A stretch of DNA of 64,000 bases from Bacillus massilinigeriensis (GCF_900111815.1 NZ_LT630004.1:1648412-1712411); one strand, 5' to 3'; counted from the first letter of the stretch, positions 1 to 10,101 are shown. Notes: generated by a model not told the origin, from the sequence alone. Made by a program: numbers and translations.

Positions 1-1550
<1,550 letters not shown>

Positions 1551-1587
1551 AGAGTGAGTGATAAGCTCATCAAATAAAACGTTGGCT

Positions 1588-1604
1588 GATGGTCAGTGAC
1601 CATC
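1588..1604 (-). other. rRNA leader hairpin
   Basis: A perfect 8-bp inverted repeat, GATGGTCA-G-TGACCATC, lies in the transcribed leader about 40 bases before the 16S 5' end. Just upstream on the minus strand is AAAACTAAACAAACAAGCG, a leader sequence often seen before and between Bacillus rRNA genes. A role in processing or antitermination is likely but inferred. Confidence 0.55.
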
Positions 1605-1680
1605 ATATTATTGTTTGTTGACGCTTGTTTGTTTAGTTTTCAAAGAGCAATTATGCTGTTTTAATATAAGCGACTTTTAT

Positions 1681-1709
1681 ATCTTACAATTTTCAAAGCA
1701 AGTTGTCAA
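1681..1709 (-). promoter_or_regulatory. rrn promoter P2 (sigma-A)
   Basis: On the minus strand a perfect -35 TTGACA (1704-1709) is followed by exactly 17 bases and a -10 TAAGAT (1681-1686), about 130 bases before 16S. The AT-rich flanks fit a strong rRNA promoter. Confidence 0.8.
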
Positions 1710-1750
1710 CACTTTTTTTATCAGTAAGTAGGTGACTAACTTGTTTATTT

Positions 1751-1779
1751 ATCATACCATTAGACATCAAGTAATCCAA
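1751..1779 (-). promoter_or_regulatory. candidate rrn promoter P1
   Basis: On the minus strand TTGGAT (1774-1779), 17 bases, then TATGAT (1751-1756). It lies about 70 bases upstream of the stronger promoter. Tandem promoters are usual for Bacillus rRNA operons; the weak -35 keeps confidence moderate. Confidence 0.45.
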
Positions 1780-1797
1780 TGGAAATTTAAGGAGCAT

Positions 1798-1824
1798 AAA
1801 AAGCGTCAGATATTAACCTGACGC
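1798..1824 (-). terminator. terminator after yokU
   Basis: Stem GCGTCAG/CTGACGC (1803-1809 with 1818-1824) is followed on the minus strand by TTTTT. It closes the kamA-yokU unit and shields the rrn promoters. Confidence 0.85.
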
Positions 1825-1834
1825 CTGTTCACCC

Positions 1835-2116
1835 TTAAGAGGAAAAGTCGAAGTAGTTTCTTTTTAGCAATCTTGGAATTGCCATTAGGTCCTCAAACTT
1901 TATTACTTTATCTATTTTACTCGTATCAACAAGAAATAACTGGTCTTCAATTTCCTTTATGATTTCCTCTGTCTGATATGTCATTCCACAGTCTGAGCAT
2001 GTAATAGCAGGAGTCTCATTAATCGCAATTGCACGAGAACCATCTGGAAGCTCCCAAAAGACTGTATTTCGGGTTTCATCTGCTTTACGACCGCACCATT
2101 CACAAATGTGGCTCAT
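1835..2116 (-). CDS. yokU: YokU-family zinc-finger-like protein
   Basis: A small protein of 93 residues beginning MSHICEWCGRKAD, with a CxxC pair near residues 5-8 and a second CxxC (ITCSDCG) near 43-46, so probably one structural zinc ribbon; the C-terminal half is acidic and uncharged-helix-like. It resembles YokU, a family found beside kamA in Bacillus. The ATG at 2116 was chosen over an upstream in-frame start because GGGGGCT lies at the right distance. It starts 10 bases after the kamA stop, so it is almost surely co-transcribed with kamA from the sigma-54 promoter. Its biochemical role is not known; linkage suggests a part in lysine aminomutase use or control. Confidence 0.8.
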   Translation of the reverse strand: MSHICEWCGRKADETRNTVFWELPDGSRAIAINETPAITCSDCGMTYQTEEIIKEIEDQLFLVDTSKIDKVIKFEDLMAIPRLLKRNYFDFSS

Positions 2117-2126
2117 TTGCAGCCCC

Positions 2127-3557
2127 CTATTCATTTGAGACCGGACCTGCGGCCGGTACACTATTATGGGTTTTCTGTTTTTTTAACTGCGCCTGAAACT
2201 TCTTTTCTTTTAGTTCATCTCTTTTCTCCCGCTTGTCTTTCAAGGATGCATGGGAAGGGTCTACCTCATAGTGCTGCCTTCGATCCAGTCGTTGAAGATC
2301 TTCCGGAACAAGGTTAAATTTTGAATCGTTCATGACTGCTGCTATACCTACATCCGATTTTTTATTCTCATAATTAGGGTAAATCCCTTTGAAATATCCT
2401 TCTGCCTTTCCAGGAACATAGTTTTCTGGCTCCGGATAGGAAGTAATGACCCCTTCAAAGTTACGAAGCACCACTTTATTTGGACTTTGAGAAATAAGGT
2501 AATTAGGCTGTAAGGATATTTTTCCTCCGCCTCCCGGAGCATCGACAACAAACGTCGGAACTGCATATCCAGAAGTGTGGCCTCTTAGACCTTCAATAAT
2601 TTCAAGTCCTTTAGAAACCGGAGCTCGGAAATGACCAATCCCTTCGGAAAGATCACACTGGTAAATATAATAAGGTCGAACCCGTATTTTCACCAAATCA
2701 TGCATCAGCTTTTTCATAATCGGGACACTATCATTGATTCCTGCTAGGATGACAGACTGGTTGCCAACAGGAACACCGGAATTTGCCAGCATTTCGCAAG
2801 CAAGTTTTGATTCCTCTGTTATCTCAATCGATGTATTGAAATGGGTATTGAGCCAAACTGGATGATACTTTTTCATAATGTTGCACAAGTTTTCTGTTAT
2901 CCTTTGCGGAAAAACTACTGGCGCCCTTGTTCCAATTCGGATGATTTCCACATGATCAATTTCACGAAGGCTCTTTAAAATATACTCAAGGATATTATCG
3001 TTGATTAATAAACCATCACCACCTGAGATAAGAACGTCTCGGACTTCTTCCGTTTTACGAATATAGTCTATCGCCGCATCCAGCTGTTTTTTCGGTACCC
3101 CCATGCCAATTTGTCCCGAAAATCTCCTTCTTGTACAATACCGGCAATACATGGAGCATTGATTCGTTACAAGAAATAAAACCCGGTCTGGATACCTGTG
3201 CGTCAGACCTGGCACAGGAGAGTCCTCGTCCTCATGAAGCGGATCTTCTAGATCATATCTTGTTTTATATATTTCTTTGCCAATTGGAACGGACTGCATT
3301 CGAATAGGACATCTTGAATCATCTGGGTTCATTAAAGAGGCATAGTAAGGCGTAATATTAAGAGGAATTGTTTTTGTAGAGATTCTAACGCCTTCTTCCT
3401 CTTCAGGAGTCAAATTAATTACTTTTTTAAGATCCTCCAGCGTTCGTACAGTATTCGTTAACTGCCACACCCAGTCATTCCACTGTTCCGCTGTCACATC
3501 TTTCCAAAGTTCAATATCTTTCCAGTGTCTAGATGGCTTATATAGAGTTTGTTTCAT
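2127..3557 (-). CDS. kamA: lysine 2,3-aminomutase
   Basis: A radical-SAM, PLP-dependent enzyme that converts L-lysine to L-beta-lysine in the cytoplasm. The 476-residue protein carries the radical-SAM cluster motif CSMYCRYC with cysteines at 134, 138 and 141, and the PLP-binding PGGGGK near residues 341-346 (lysine 346). Length matches the family (YodO/KamA). The ATG at 3557 follows GAGGAG. Unlike the B. subtilis arrangement I recall, it is split from ablB and the yod genes by the kamR regulator and has its own perfect sigma-54 promoter about 40 bases upstream. This gives it control separate from the rest of the pathway. Identity is very secure. Confidence 0.97.
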   Translation of the reverse strand: MKQTLYKPSRHWKDIELWKDVTAEQWNDWVWQLTNTVRTLEDLKKVINLTPEEEEGVRISTKTIPLNITPYYASLMNPDDSRCPIRMQSVPIGKEIYKTRYDLEDPLHEDEDSPVPGLTHRYPDRVLFLVTNQCSMYCRYCTRRRFSGQIGMGVPKKQLDAAIDYIRKTEEVRDVLISGGDGLLINDNILEYILKSLREIDHVEIIRIGTRAPVVFPQRITENLCNIMKKYHPVWLNTHFNTSIEITEESKLACEMLANSGVPVGNQSVILAGINDSVPIMKKLMHDLVKIRVRPYYIYQCDLSEGIGHFRAPVSKGLEIIEGLRGHTSGYAVPTFVVDAPGGGGKISLQPNYLISQSPNKVVLRNFEGVITSYPEPENYVPGKAEGYFKGIYPNYENKKSDVGIAAVMNDSKFNLVPEDLQRLDRRQHYEVDPSHASLKDKREKRDELKEKKFQAQLKKQKTHNSVPAAGPVSNE

Positions 3558-3593
3558 TTCATCGCTCCTCTGCTCATTGTTATTAAAACAACT

Positions 3594-3609
3594 TGCAAGA
3601 ACCGTGCCA
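3594..3609 (-). promoter_or_regulatory. sigma-54 (SigL) promoter of kamA
   Basis: On the minus strand TGGCACGGTTCTTGCA matches the -24/-12 consensus TGGCAC-N5-TTGC at every fixed position. Transcription would start near 3583, giving a leader of about 26 bases before kamA. A sigma-54 activator gene, kamR, is immediately upstream. Confidence 0.93.
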
Positions 3610-3681
3610 ACGTGTTAAACAGCCGAAAATGTACTTTTATCCCCTTGCAGTTCATTAATAAGTGAAAAATTTTTCAAAAAA

Positions 3682-3697
3682 TGCCGAATAATTGGCA
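3682..3697. promoter_or_regulatory. candidate KamR enhancer site, copy 1
   Basis: The 16-mer TGCCGAATAATTGGCA has TGCC/GGCA arms and is centred about 106 bases upstream of the predicted kamA start of transcription, a normal distance for a sigma-54 activator. It differs at one position from the copy at 5136-5151 upstream of kamR. Confidence 0.6.
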
Positions 3698-3699
3698 GG

Positions 3700-5079
3700 C
3701 TATTGTTTCTTTAGTTTATATTGAAGAGTTTGTCTTGGTATCTGGAGTAGTTCAGCGGCTTTTTTCATATTTCCTTTGCTCTTTTCCATCGCCTCCAGGA
3801 TTAACTGCTGTTCAACTTGTTTAAGGTTATCCCTCAATGACAAACCTGGTTTGATTTTTCCACGAGAGCGGTCATTCCCTTTCAGAAATGGCGGGAGATG
3901 TACACTAGACAAAGTAGGACCTTCGCATACATTCATCATATACTCAATGGTGTGCTTCAATTCCCTGACATTCCCTGGCCATTTATGTGCATAAAATGCG
4001 GATTGTACCGAACCGTCTAATTCCAAAACATTCATCCTAAGCTTGCGGTTAAAAGAATCAATGAAGGCTTCGGCTAAAAATAAAATATCCTCCCTTCTAT
4101 TTCTGAGTGGAATCAATTCAAAGGAAAGTACATTCAGCCGGTAAAAAATATCCTCACGTATTTTTTTCTCTTCTAGCGCTTTTCTTGGATGCACATTCAA
4201 AGCTGCAATAATTCGTACATCAACTGTTTTGACAGAGGTGGCACCAACCCGCCTAACGGAACCGTCTTCGAGCACCCTTAACAGCTTTGCTTGGAGTTCT
4301 GCTGGCATAGCATGAAGTTCATCAAGAAAAAGCGTTCCACCGTCTGCGAGTTCAAACAGACCCGGCCTGTCAACAGCGCCCGTATAACTGCCTTTGCATG
4401 TACCAAATAAGATACTCTCAAGCAGTGACTCAGGGATAGCCGCACAATTCTGCGCTACCAGAGGGCTTTCATATCTTAAAGATGCATTATGGATTGCATG
4501 AACGAAAAGCTCTTTCCCTGTTCCGCTTTCTCCGTATATAAGTACTGGGGAAGAGGATTTTGCAAGCTTTTCCGCTCTCTTTTTCGTTTCGATAAAATCC
4601 ATGTTTTTTGTTAGCAAGTCTTCAAAAGTATATTTTCCTTTTGCATGTGCTTTTTTACTGACGGGATTCCCTATGCTATTCTTTAGATCAACGAGCTGCT
4701 CAGAAAGCTGTTTGAGGCGGGAATAATCTTTGGCAATCTCTACTGCCCCTATTAATTTGTCTCCCATATGAAGTGGCAGGGTCGAATTTACCGTTTCAAT
4801 TTTTTTGCCATACAAATTTAAAAAATTCTGTGATTTATTGTAAATAGGCTGCTTTGTTTTCAATACTGTCAACAGAGTACTCGTTTTTTCACTTAAGGAG
4901 GGAAAGGCGCGAAGCAACGGCTTTCCCAGTACTTCCTTCACTTTAAGCCCATCATGAAGGGCGGCCACTTTGTTATAATAAATCGTGATTCCTTTTGTAT
5001 CCACAACATGAATCGCTTCATCGACGCTTCCTAAAATAGCTTCCAACACTTCAACGGAAATCTTTTCAGCAATTTCCAC
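3700..5079 (-). CDS. kamR: sigma-54-dependent activator KamR
   Basis: A transcription activator with three parts: a PAS-type sensory region (about 10-120), an AAA+ sigma-54 interaction domain with Walker A GESGTGKE near 183-190 and the sigma-54 contact loop GSYTGA near 230, and a C-terminal Fis-type helix-turn-helix (MKKAAELLQIPRQTLQYK). Overall it is of the RocR/KamR type. The GTG at 5079 is preferred to a GTG nine bases earlier because AGGTGA lies eight bases before it. It follows ablB by about 37 bases and precedes the kamA sigma-54 promoter, so it most likely senses a lysine-pathway signal and switches kamA on. A KamR controlling kamA with sigma-54 is known in Bacillus thuringiensis; the ligand here is unknown. 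Confidence 0.9.
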   Translation of the reverse strand: MEIAEKISVEVLEAILGSVDEAIHVVDTKGITIYYNKVAALHDGLKVKEVLGKPLLRAFPSLSEKTSTLLTVLKTKQPIYNKSQNFLNLYGKKIETVNSTLPLHMGDKLIGAVEIAKDYSRLKQLSEQLVDLKNSIGNPVSKKAHAKGKYTFEDLLTKNMDFIETKKRAEKLAKSSSPVLIYGESGTGKELFVHAIHNASLRYESPLVAQNCAAIPESLLESILFGTCKGSYTGAVDRPGLFELADGGTLFLDELHAMPAELQAKLLRVLEDGSVRRVGATSVKTVDVRIIAALNVHPRKALEEKKIREDIFYRLNVLSFELIPLRNRREDILFLAEAFIDSFNRKLRMNVLELDGSVQSAFYAHKWPGNVRELKHTIEYMMNVCEGPTLSSVHLPPFLKGNDRSRGKIKPGLSLRDNLKQVEQQLILEAMEKSKGNMKKAAELLQIPRQTLQYKLKKQ

Positions 5080-5116
5080 TCGTTTCACCTGCCTAATAAA
5101 CTATATGCAGGGATGC

Positions 5117-5998
5117 CTAAAAGTTGTCAGTTGTTTGCCGAATATTTGGCACTACCGATAAATCTTTGACCCACATGTTCATGTTCTCAATTTTATCGTA
5201 AATATAGCAGTTGTTTAGCATCCTCCCCCGATAACGATAGCCAAGTTGGTGGAGGGCTGCATTCATTCCGAATGACAGGGCCCGAGCCATGGAATAAGTA
5301 CAATATATACCCATCCCCTTGAGACGATCTTCCAATTTTACTAAAAGGAATTTCATCAGTCCGTATTTCCTGTGTTCCTGAAGAGTTGCACAGTCTGTCA
5401 GTTCCGCGTTCCGGTAGATTGCGTCTATTTCTGCGGATGCTGCACTGATAACCTTGCCATGATGGCGGAAACCGTAATAGACTGTACCTTCTCTCATCGT
5501 TTTTCTGATATATTCAGGATCATTCAGATTGGTAGGATAAATTTCAAACACCTGTCCATAAAGGTTTGCCAACTCGGTTGCATCATTTTCAACTAATCTA
5601 ACTATGTTATACTCCGGAGGGGGAGAAATTTGTGGAACCCCGCTGTCTAGCTCCGAAACCTTTGATAAGATTTCATCCTCAGTAACCCAGTAAGCGTTGA
5701 TTTTCCTTCCTGCAGTGTAAAACTTGGAGAAAAACAGGCAGTCTGACCCATGAAAAAAACCATCTATCATCGCTTCAAATCGAAAACCTTGTTCAATAAG
5801 AGCGATGTAATGCTCTTTGCGAGCTTTAAAAATCAATTTTTCCGCTACATGTTCTCTTGCGATTTTTTCCATTTCCTCTACTATCCCATTTATATTACCG
5901 TAATAATCTTCCACTCGGATTCTATTATTATACTGATCAACACAAACTGTCACAAAGTAATCCTTTTTTTCTATACGATAAGTCTTGCTTTCCATCAT
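5117..5998 (-). CDS. ablB: beta-lysine N6-acetyltransferase AblB
   Basis: A GNAT-family acetyltransferase of 293 residues that makes N6-acetyl-beta-lysine, a compatible solute in some organisms and, in Bacillus, possibly a degradation intermediate. The acetyl-CoA-binding region lies in the C-terminal half, around TLQEHRKYGLMKFLLVKLED (about 205-225), where GNAT proteins carry the Q/R-x-x-G-x-G/A loop. It matches YodP/AblB in length and in its link to kamA. The ATG follows GGGGG at good spacing. Its last codons hold a palindrome that may be a KamR site. A terminator-like hairpin lies only 17 bases before its start, so its expression may be attenuated relative to yodQ. Confidence 0.9.
   Translation of the reverse strand: MMESKTYRIEKKDYFVTVCVDQYNNRIRVEDYYGNINGIVEEMEKIAREHVAEKLIFKARKEHYIALIEQGFRFEAMIDGFFHGSDCLFFSKFYTAGRKINAYWVTEDEILSKVSELDSGVPQISPPPEYNIVRLVENDATELANLYGQVFEIYPTNLNDPEYIRKTMREGTVYYGFRHHGKVISAASAEIDAIYRNAELTDCATLQEHRKYGLMKFLLVKLEDRLKGMGIYCTYSMARALSFGMNAALHQLGYRYRGRMLNNCYIYDKIENMNMWVKDLSVVPNIRQTTDNF
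5136..5151. promoter_or_regulatory. candidate KamR site, copy 2
   Basis: TGCCGAATATTTGGCA lies within the 3' end of ablB, 57 bases before the kamR start. It matches the site at 3682-3697 at 15 of 16 positions, so it may mediate autoregulation of kamR. No sigma-54 promoter is visible between it and kamR. Confidence 0.5.
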
Positions 5999-6015
5999 TC
6001 GTATTCCCCCTTTTT

Positions 6016-6044
6016 AAAAAAAGACCAGCCGTATTCGACAGGTC
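6016..6044 (-). terminator. internal terminator/attenuator between yodQ and ablB
   Basis: On the minus strand a nine-pair stem (GACCTGTCG/CGGCTGGTC, one mismatch, loop AATA) is followed by seven T residues. It ends only 17 bases before the ablB start, so no separate promoter fits after it. Partial read-through would set lower ablB-kamR expression. Confidence 0.7.
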
Positions 6045-6067
6045 CTTCCTCATAGTAAAAAAATGGT

Positions 6068-7336
6068 TTACTGCACGATTTCGCACCAATCTAGCAAAGC
6101 AAGCGCAAGAATTTCTGCTGTTTCAAACACCCTTGCGATTTCAATATGTTCATTTGCTTCATGCGCAAGGCTCGTTGTTCCCGGCCCAAACACCAAAACA
6201 GGGGTTTTCCCAATCTTATCAAGGAACCCGCCGTCTGTTGCCCATGGAGAAGCCTCGATTTTTGGTTTTTCTCGCATCACTTTTACAAAACTATTATAAG
6301 CAGTTCTTACCAACTCATGTTCTGCTTCAATACTCCCAGGGAGCCATCTGGCACCGAACCATTCCACTTCAGGTGGGTGTTCCAAAAACCATTCATCCGT
6401 TTTGGCCAGATCCGCCATTGCTCCTTCTAATTCCAACATGGCATTTTCCATGGTTTCCTCTGGTGCCACCCCCAATCTTCCTTCAATAATCGCAAGATCC
6501 GGAACGGAAGAAGGCCATTCTCCACTACTTATTTTTCCAATATTGATTGGAATAGGAATGGGTATATCAGAAAAAAGCGGATCGGCAATTTTTTCATTAC
6601 GCGTCTTTTCAAGCTCCTTCAATTTTTCAATTGCAACCATTGCTTTATCAATAGCGCTAATCCCCTCGTACCGAGTTCCTCCATGCGCTTGCAATCCCTT
6701 CACCTTTAATCTGAACCACACAGAACCTTGCTGTTTGGGAAAAAATTTCATGTTAGTAGGTTCGGGAATAATTGCTGCATCCGCCTGATATCCCCGTAAA
6801 ATGGCGGCAAGCGTCCCTGTACCCCCGCTTTCTTCCTCAATGACACTTTGGAAAATAATATCTCCCTTAAGTGTGATCCCTGTTTTTACAATAGCCTCGA
6901 TGGCAATCAAAAGAGCTGCGGTCCCTCCTTTCATATCTGTTGAACCACGTCCGTACAGCTTCCCGTCCAACACCAGACCGCTGAATGGATCATTCTCCCA
7001 TGAACCTTCATCCCCCACTGGAACAACGTCAATATGCCCGTTTAAAATAATGGACCGTCCGCCACCTCTCCCTTTGAGAAGGCCGACAACATTAGGATTT
7101 CCTGTGAATTCCTTTCGGTCAGAACAAAACGCAGGATGGGAGCGCAGTTTATCATCGCCAATCTCCCATATATCTAGCTCCATTCCTAATTCTCGGCATT
7201 TTTCAATAATGATGGCCTGCGCTCCGCTTTCCTCGCCTCTCACACTTCCTTGCTGAACAAGCCTTTGTAAAAACCGAATTCCGGTTTCTTTATTACAACG
7301 AATATATTCTCTTAAAGTATTTTCTTGTTTTTTCAA
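6068..7336 (-). CDS. yodQ: M20-family deacetylase YodQ
   Basis: A zinc metallohydrolase of the acetylornithine deacetylase/ArgE type, 422 residues. The metal motifs are visible: GHIDVVP near 100, GRGSTDMKGG near 130, EEESGGTG near 165 and a terminal LAHEANEHI. In this locus it probably removes the acetyl group from N-acetyl-beta-lysine or a derivative; this is inference from linkage. A TTG at 7336 is chosen because AAAGGAG lies seven bases before it; an in-frame TTG 18 bases earlier has no site of its own. It follows yodR by about 27 bases in the same transcription unit. Confidence 0.88.
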   Translation of the reverse strand: MKKQENTLREYIRCNKETGIRFLQRLVQQGSVRGEESGAQAIIIEKCRELGMELDIWEIGDDKLRSHPAFCSDRKEFTGNPNVVGLLKGRGGGRSIILNGHIDVVPVGDEGSWENDPFSGLVLDGKLYGRGSTDMKGGTAALLIAIEAIVKTGITLKGDIIFQSVIEEESGGTGTLAAILRGYQADAAIIPEPTNMKFFPKQQGSVWFRLKVKGLQAHGGTRYEGISAIDKAMVAIEKLKELEKTRNEKIADPLFSDIPIPIPINIGKISSGEWPSSVPDLAIIEGRLGVAPEETMENAMLELEGAMADLAKTDEWFLEHPPEVEWFGARWLPGSIEAEHELVRTAYNSFVKVMREKPKIEASPWATDGGFLDKIGKTPVLVFGPGTTSLAHEANEHIEIARVFETAEILALALLDWCEIVQ

Positions 7337-7363
7337 GCGTGTTCTCCTTTCCAACTCCTATTT

Positions 7364-8023
7364 TTATAACCCTTTACACTCTTTGCTGGTGACAAAGCAG
7401 CATCCAGTGCTGTTCCTTATATCATCTAGTGAAAATGGAGGAAATACCTCTGTTAAGAGCAACTCATTCTCCATTAGCGAAAAAACGGCCCTATCAGTAA
7501 TAACCATATTGACACATCCTGCAGCTGTGATCGGCAAGGAGCATTTCTCTAAAATCTTTGGGTTTCCGTCCCTGTCTATGTGGTTCATAAGAACAATCAG
7601 TTTCTTCGCTTTTCCTGCTAATTCCATTGCTCCACCCATTCCTGGAACTTTTTTTCCAGGAATGATCCAATTGGCAAGATCGCCGCTTCGACTTACTTGA
7701 AGCGAGCCTAAAATAGACAGATCAATCAAACCTTTTCTAATCATCCCAAAGGCTAAAGCGCTGTCAAAATAAGAAGTGCCCGGTACAGTTTCAACAGGAA
7801 ACCCGCCCGCATTGCATAGATTTTCATCTTCCATCCCTTTTGGTGGCGTTCCTCCCATTCCGACAATTCCATTTTCAGCCTGAAACATAACCCTTATTCC
7901 TGGTTCAAGATGGTCTGGAACGAGCGAAGGAATACCTATTCCAAGATTAACTACCATCCCTTCGGTAATCTCAGCTGCAGCTCTCTTTGCCATCCTTTGC
8001 CTCGCTTCTATTGCCATGCCCAT
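7364..8023 (-). CDS. yodR: acyl-CoA transferase subunit B (YodR)
   Basis: The beta subunit of a family I 3-oxoacid/butyrate-acetoacetate type CoA-transferase, about 219 residues. NLGIGIPSLVPDHL near the N-terminus and the catalytic-glutamate segment ENGIVGMGG near 48-55 are diagnostic. It partners with YodS, with which it overlaps by 16 bases, so translation is coupled. The ATG at 8023 sits seven bases after GGGGTGA. It likely moves CoA to a carboxylic intermediate from beta-lysine breakdown; the exact acyl group is not known. Confidence 0.9.
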   Translation of the reverse strand: MGMAIEARQRMAKRAAAEITEGMVVNLGIGIPSLVPDHLEPGIRVMFQAENGIVGMGGTPPKGMEDENLCNAGGFPVETVPGTSYFDSALAFGMIRKGLIDLSILGSLQVSRSGDLANWIIPGKKVPGMGGAMELAGKAKKLIVLMNHIDRDGNPKILEKCSLPITAAGCVNMVITDRAVFSLMENELLLTEVFPPFSLDDIRNSTGCCFVTSKECKGL

Positions 8024-8700
8024 TTCCAATTCACCCCAATCGAAGGAACAATATAATTAACGAATACACCTGGCGTCACAACCTCTTCAGGGTCCAAGTC
8101 ACCAAGCGGAACGATTTCTTCTGCCTCTGCAATCGTTACTTCTCCTGCGGCGGCCACAAGCGGATTTGTATTCCTAGCACTCTTATCGAACACAAGGTTG
8201 CCGAACGGATCTGCCTTCTTTGCATACACAATGGAAACATCCGCTGTCAGAGCAGGCTCCACAAGGTACTCCCGCCCATTTAGCTCCATTCTTTCTTTTC
8301 CTTCCGCAACAATTGCATTGTGCAGACCGACATCTGTAAGAATCGCACCAAGCCCCATTCCTCCTGCCCTAATCCGCTCGGCTAAAGTACCTTGTGGGGA
8401 AAACTCCACTTCAAGGAGGCCTTGATTCATCAACTTTCCTGCAACAGGGTTTGAACCAATATGCGAAGCAACCAGCTTTCTTACAAATCCACGGCTAACG
8501 ACTTTCCCAATTCCTATCTCAGGAAAACCAGCATCATTGCCTATTAATGTGAGATTGTTTACATTTGAGGCTAACAGGGAATCAACCAACCCCGGTGGAG
8601 TCCCTACTCCACCAAAACCCCCGTACATTAACGTCATGCCGTTACGGAAGAAATCAATTACCTTCTCTCTTTTAATTAATTTCCCGAAAGGATTATCCAC
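8008..8700 (-). CDS. yodS: acyl-CoA transferase subunit A (YodS)
   Basis: The alpha subunit of the same family I CoA-transferase, 230 residues. The glycine-rich GGFGGVGTPPGLVDSLL near 28-45 and GGMGLGAILTDVG near 115 are typical of the CoA-binding alpha chain. The start is GTG at 8700, behind GGGGGTGA; it begins seven bases after the yodT stop. It should form a heterotetramer with YodR. Confidence 0.92.
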   Translation of the reverse strand: MDNPFGKLIKREKVIDFFRNGMTLMYGGFGGVGTPPGLVDSLLASNVNNLTLIGNDAGFPEIGIGKVVSRGFVRKLVASHIGSNPVAGKLMNQGLLEVEFSPQGTLAERIRAGGMGLGAILTDVGLHNAIVAEGKERMELNGREYLVEPALTADVSIVYAKKADPFGNLVFDKSARNTNPLVAAAGEVTIAEAEEIVPLGDLDPEEVVTPGVFVNYIVPSIGVNWKWAWQ

Positions 8701-8707
8701 CTCTCGT

Positions 8708-10057
8708 TCACCCCCTTACTAAACTTTTGATTTCCAAGTCTACATCCTTCATTACCTTGCGGAACAGCTCGATAACTTCATCTAACTCTTCCCTCTTCAC
8801 CGTCAATGGCGGTGCAATGATAACTGCATCTCCGCTTGAACCGTCCATCCCGGCTCCAGCTGGATAAACAAGTAAGCCGTAATCTCGCGCTTTCTTCACA
8901 ATGAAAGCCGTTATATTTAGGCTCTTTGAGAAAGACTTTTTGGAAGCAGAATCCTCAACAAACTCTAAACCTATCAACAAACCTTTTCCGCGCACATCAC
9001 CAATGAAGGGAAATTCTACTTTCATTACAAGCAGCTTATCTTTCAAGTACTTCCCTTTTGCATCCACATCTTCTACAATTTTCTTTTGCTCCAAATATGT
9101 TAATACAGCGAGAGATGCTGCACATGATTGGGGGTTGGCACTTAAAGTGTGTCCGCTCATAATTGATTTTGACCCTTGAAGAATAGGCTCCATTACCTTT
9201 TCACTGACAAGTGCAGCGGCAATTGGGGCATATCCCGCTCCCATCCCTTTTCCAACGGCCATAATATCTGGAATCACTCCCCAATGCTCGATTCCAAACA
9301 TTTTTCCTGTCCGTCCGAAGCCAGTCATTACTTCGTCCGCAATAAAAAGTATATTATGGTGCTCACAAATCTCCTTAATTTCTTCATAATAGCCTTCTGG
9401 AGGAGTCAACGAGCCACCTGCAGCTCCAACAAGCGGCTCAGCAATAAAAGCAGCAATGTGTTCTGCGCCAATCCTTCTGATTACCATATCCAGTTCTTTT
9501 GCACATTTATTTCCACAACTTCCAGAATCCAGCCCCATAGGACAACGATAGCAATACGGTGGAGGCACATCAGGGAAATCCTGCAGCAGTGAAGTGAATC
9601 TTGCACGGCGAGATGGGTGGCCAGACATCGATAGCGCTCCCATTGTAATGCCGTGATAGCTTACCCATCTTGAAAGAATTCGATTTTTGGTTGGCATTCC
9701 TTTTTCTTGCCAATACTGGATGGCGATTTTCATGCTTGTTTCCGTAGCTTCAGAGCCACTGTTGACAAAAAAGCTCCAATTCAAGTCTCCTGGTGCCAAA
9801 TGGGCAATTTTTTTTGCAAGCTTCTCTGCAGGGGCACTTGAGAACTGCGCCCTGTACACAAAAGATACTTTTTCTGCTTGAGCTTGCATGGCAGCAGCAA
9901 TCTCCTCCACCCCATGTCCAATGTTGGCAGTTACCGCACCTGATGCAGCATCTAAATAGCGTTTTCCAGATGAATCAAATAAATAAACACCTTTTCCATA
10001 GACAGCAATTGGATACTCTTCATCAAGCTGTGGCTTAATTAAATATGTCCGTTCCAT
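8708..10057 (-). CDS. yodT: class III PLP aminotransferase YodT
   Basis: A PLP-dependent omega-amino acid aminotransferase of 449 residues. DEVMTGFGRTGKMF near 240-253 holds the cofactor aspartate, and DIMAVGKGMGAGYAP near 262-277 contains the Schiff-base lysine. A cysteine-rich insertion (YCYRCPMGLDSGSCGNKC, about 164-181) is notable. As first gene of the yodT-S-R-Q unit it probably removes an amino group from a beta-lysine-derived substrate. The ATG at 10057 has only a modest ribosome binding site. In B. subtilis this operon is expressed in the sporulating mother cell; an upstream CATACAAT could be a SigK -10 element. Confidence 0.9.
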   Translation of the reverse strand: MERTYLIKPQLDEEYPIAVYGKGVYLFDSSGKRYLDAASGAVTANIGHGVEEIAAAMQAQAEKVSFVYRAQFSSAPAEKLAKKIAHLAPGDLNWSFFVNSGSEATETSMKIAIQYWQEKGMPTKNRILSRWVSYHGITMGALSMSGHPSRRARFTSLLQDFPDVPPPYCYRCPMGLDSGSCGNKCAKELDMVIRRIGAEHIAAFIAEPLVGAAGGSLTPPEGYYEEIKEICEHHNILFIADEVMTGFGRTGKMFGIEHWGVIPDIMAVGKGMGAGYAPIAAALVSEKVMEPILQGSKSIMSGHTLSANPQSCAASLAVLTYLEQKKIVEDVDAKGKYLKDKLLVMKVEFPFIGDVRGKGLLIGLEFVEDSASKKSFSKSLNITAFIVKKARDYGLLVYPAGAGMDGSSGDAVIIAPPLTVKREELDEVIELFRKVMKDVDLEIKSLVRG

Positions 10058-10101
10058 CTGTTCTCACATCTCTTTCTCTGAAAAGTTCAGAAAATCTTTT
10101 G

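Noticed and set aside
5857-6489. A 210-codon plus-strand frame opposite ablB and yodQ
   Set aside because: It lies antisense to well supported genes, has no ribosome binding site and no family resemblance.
6801-7256. A 151-codon plus-strand frame opposite yodQ
   Set aside because: Antisense shadow of a conserved metallohydrolase frame.
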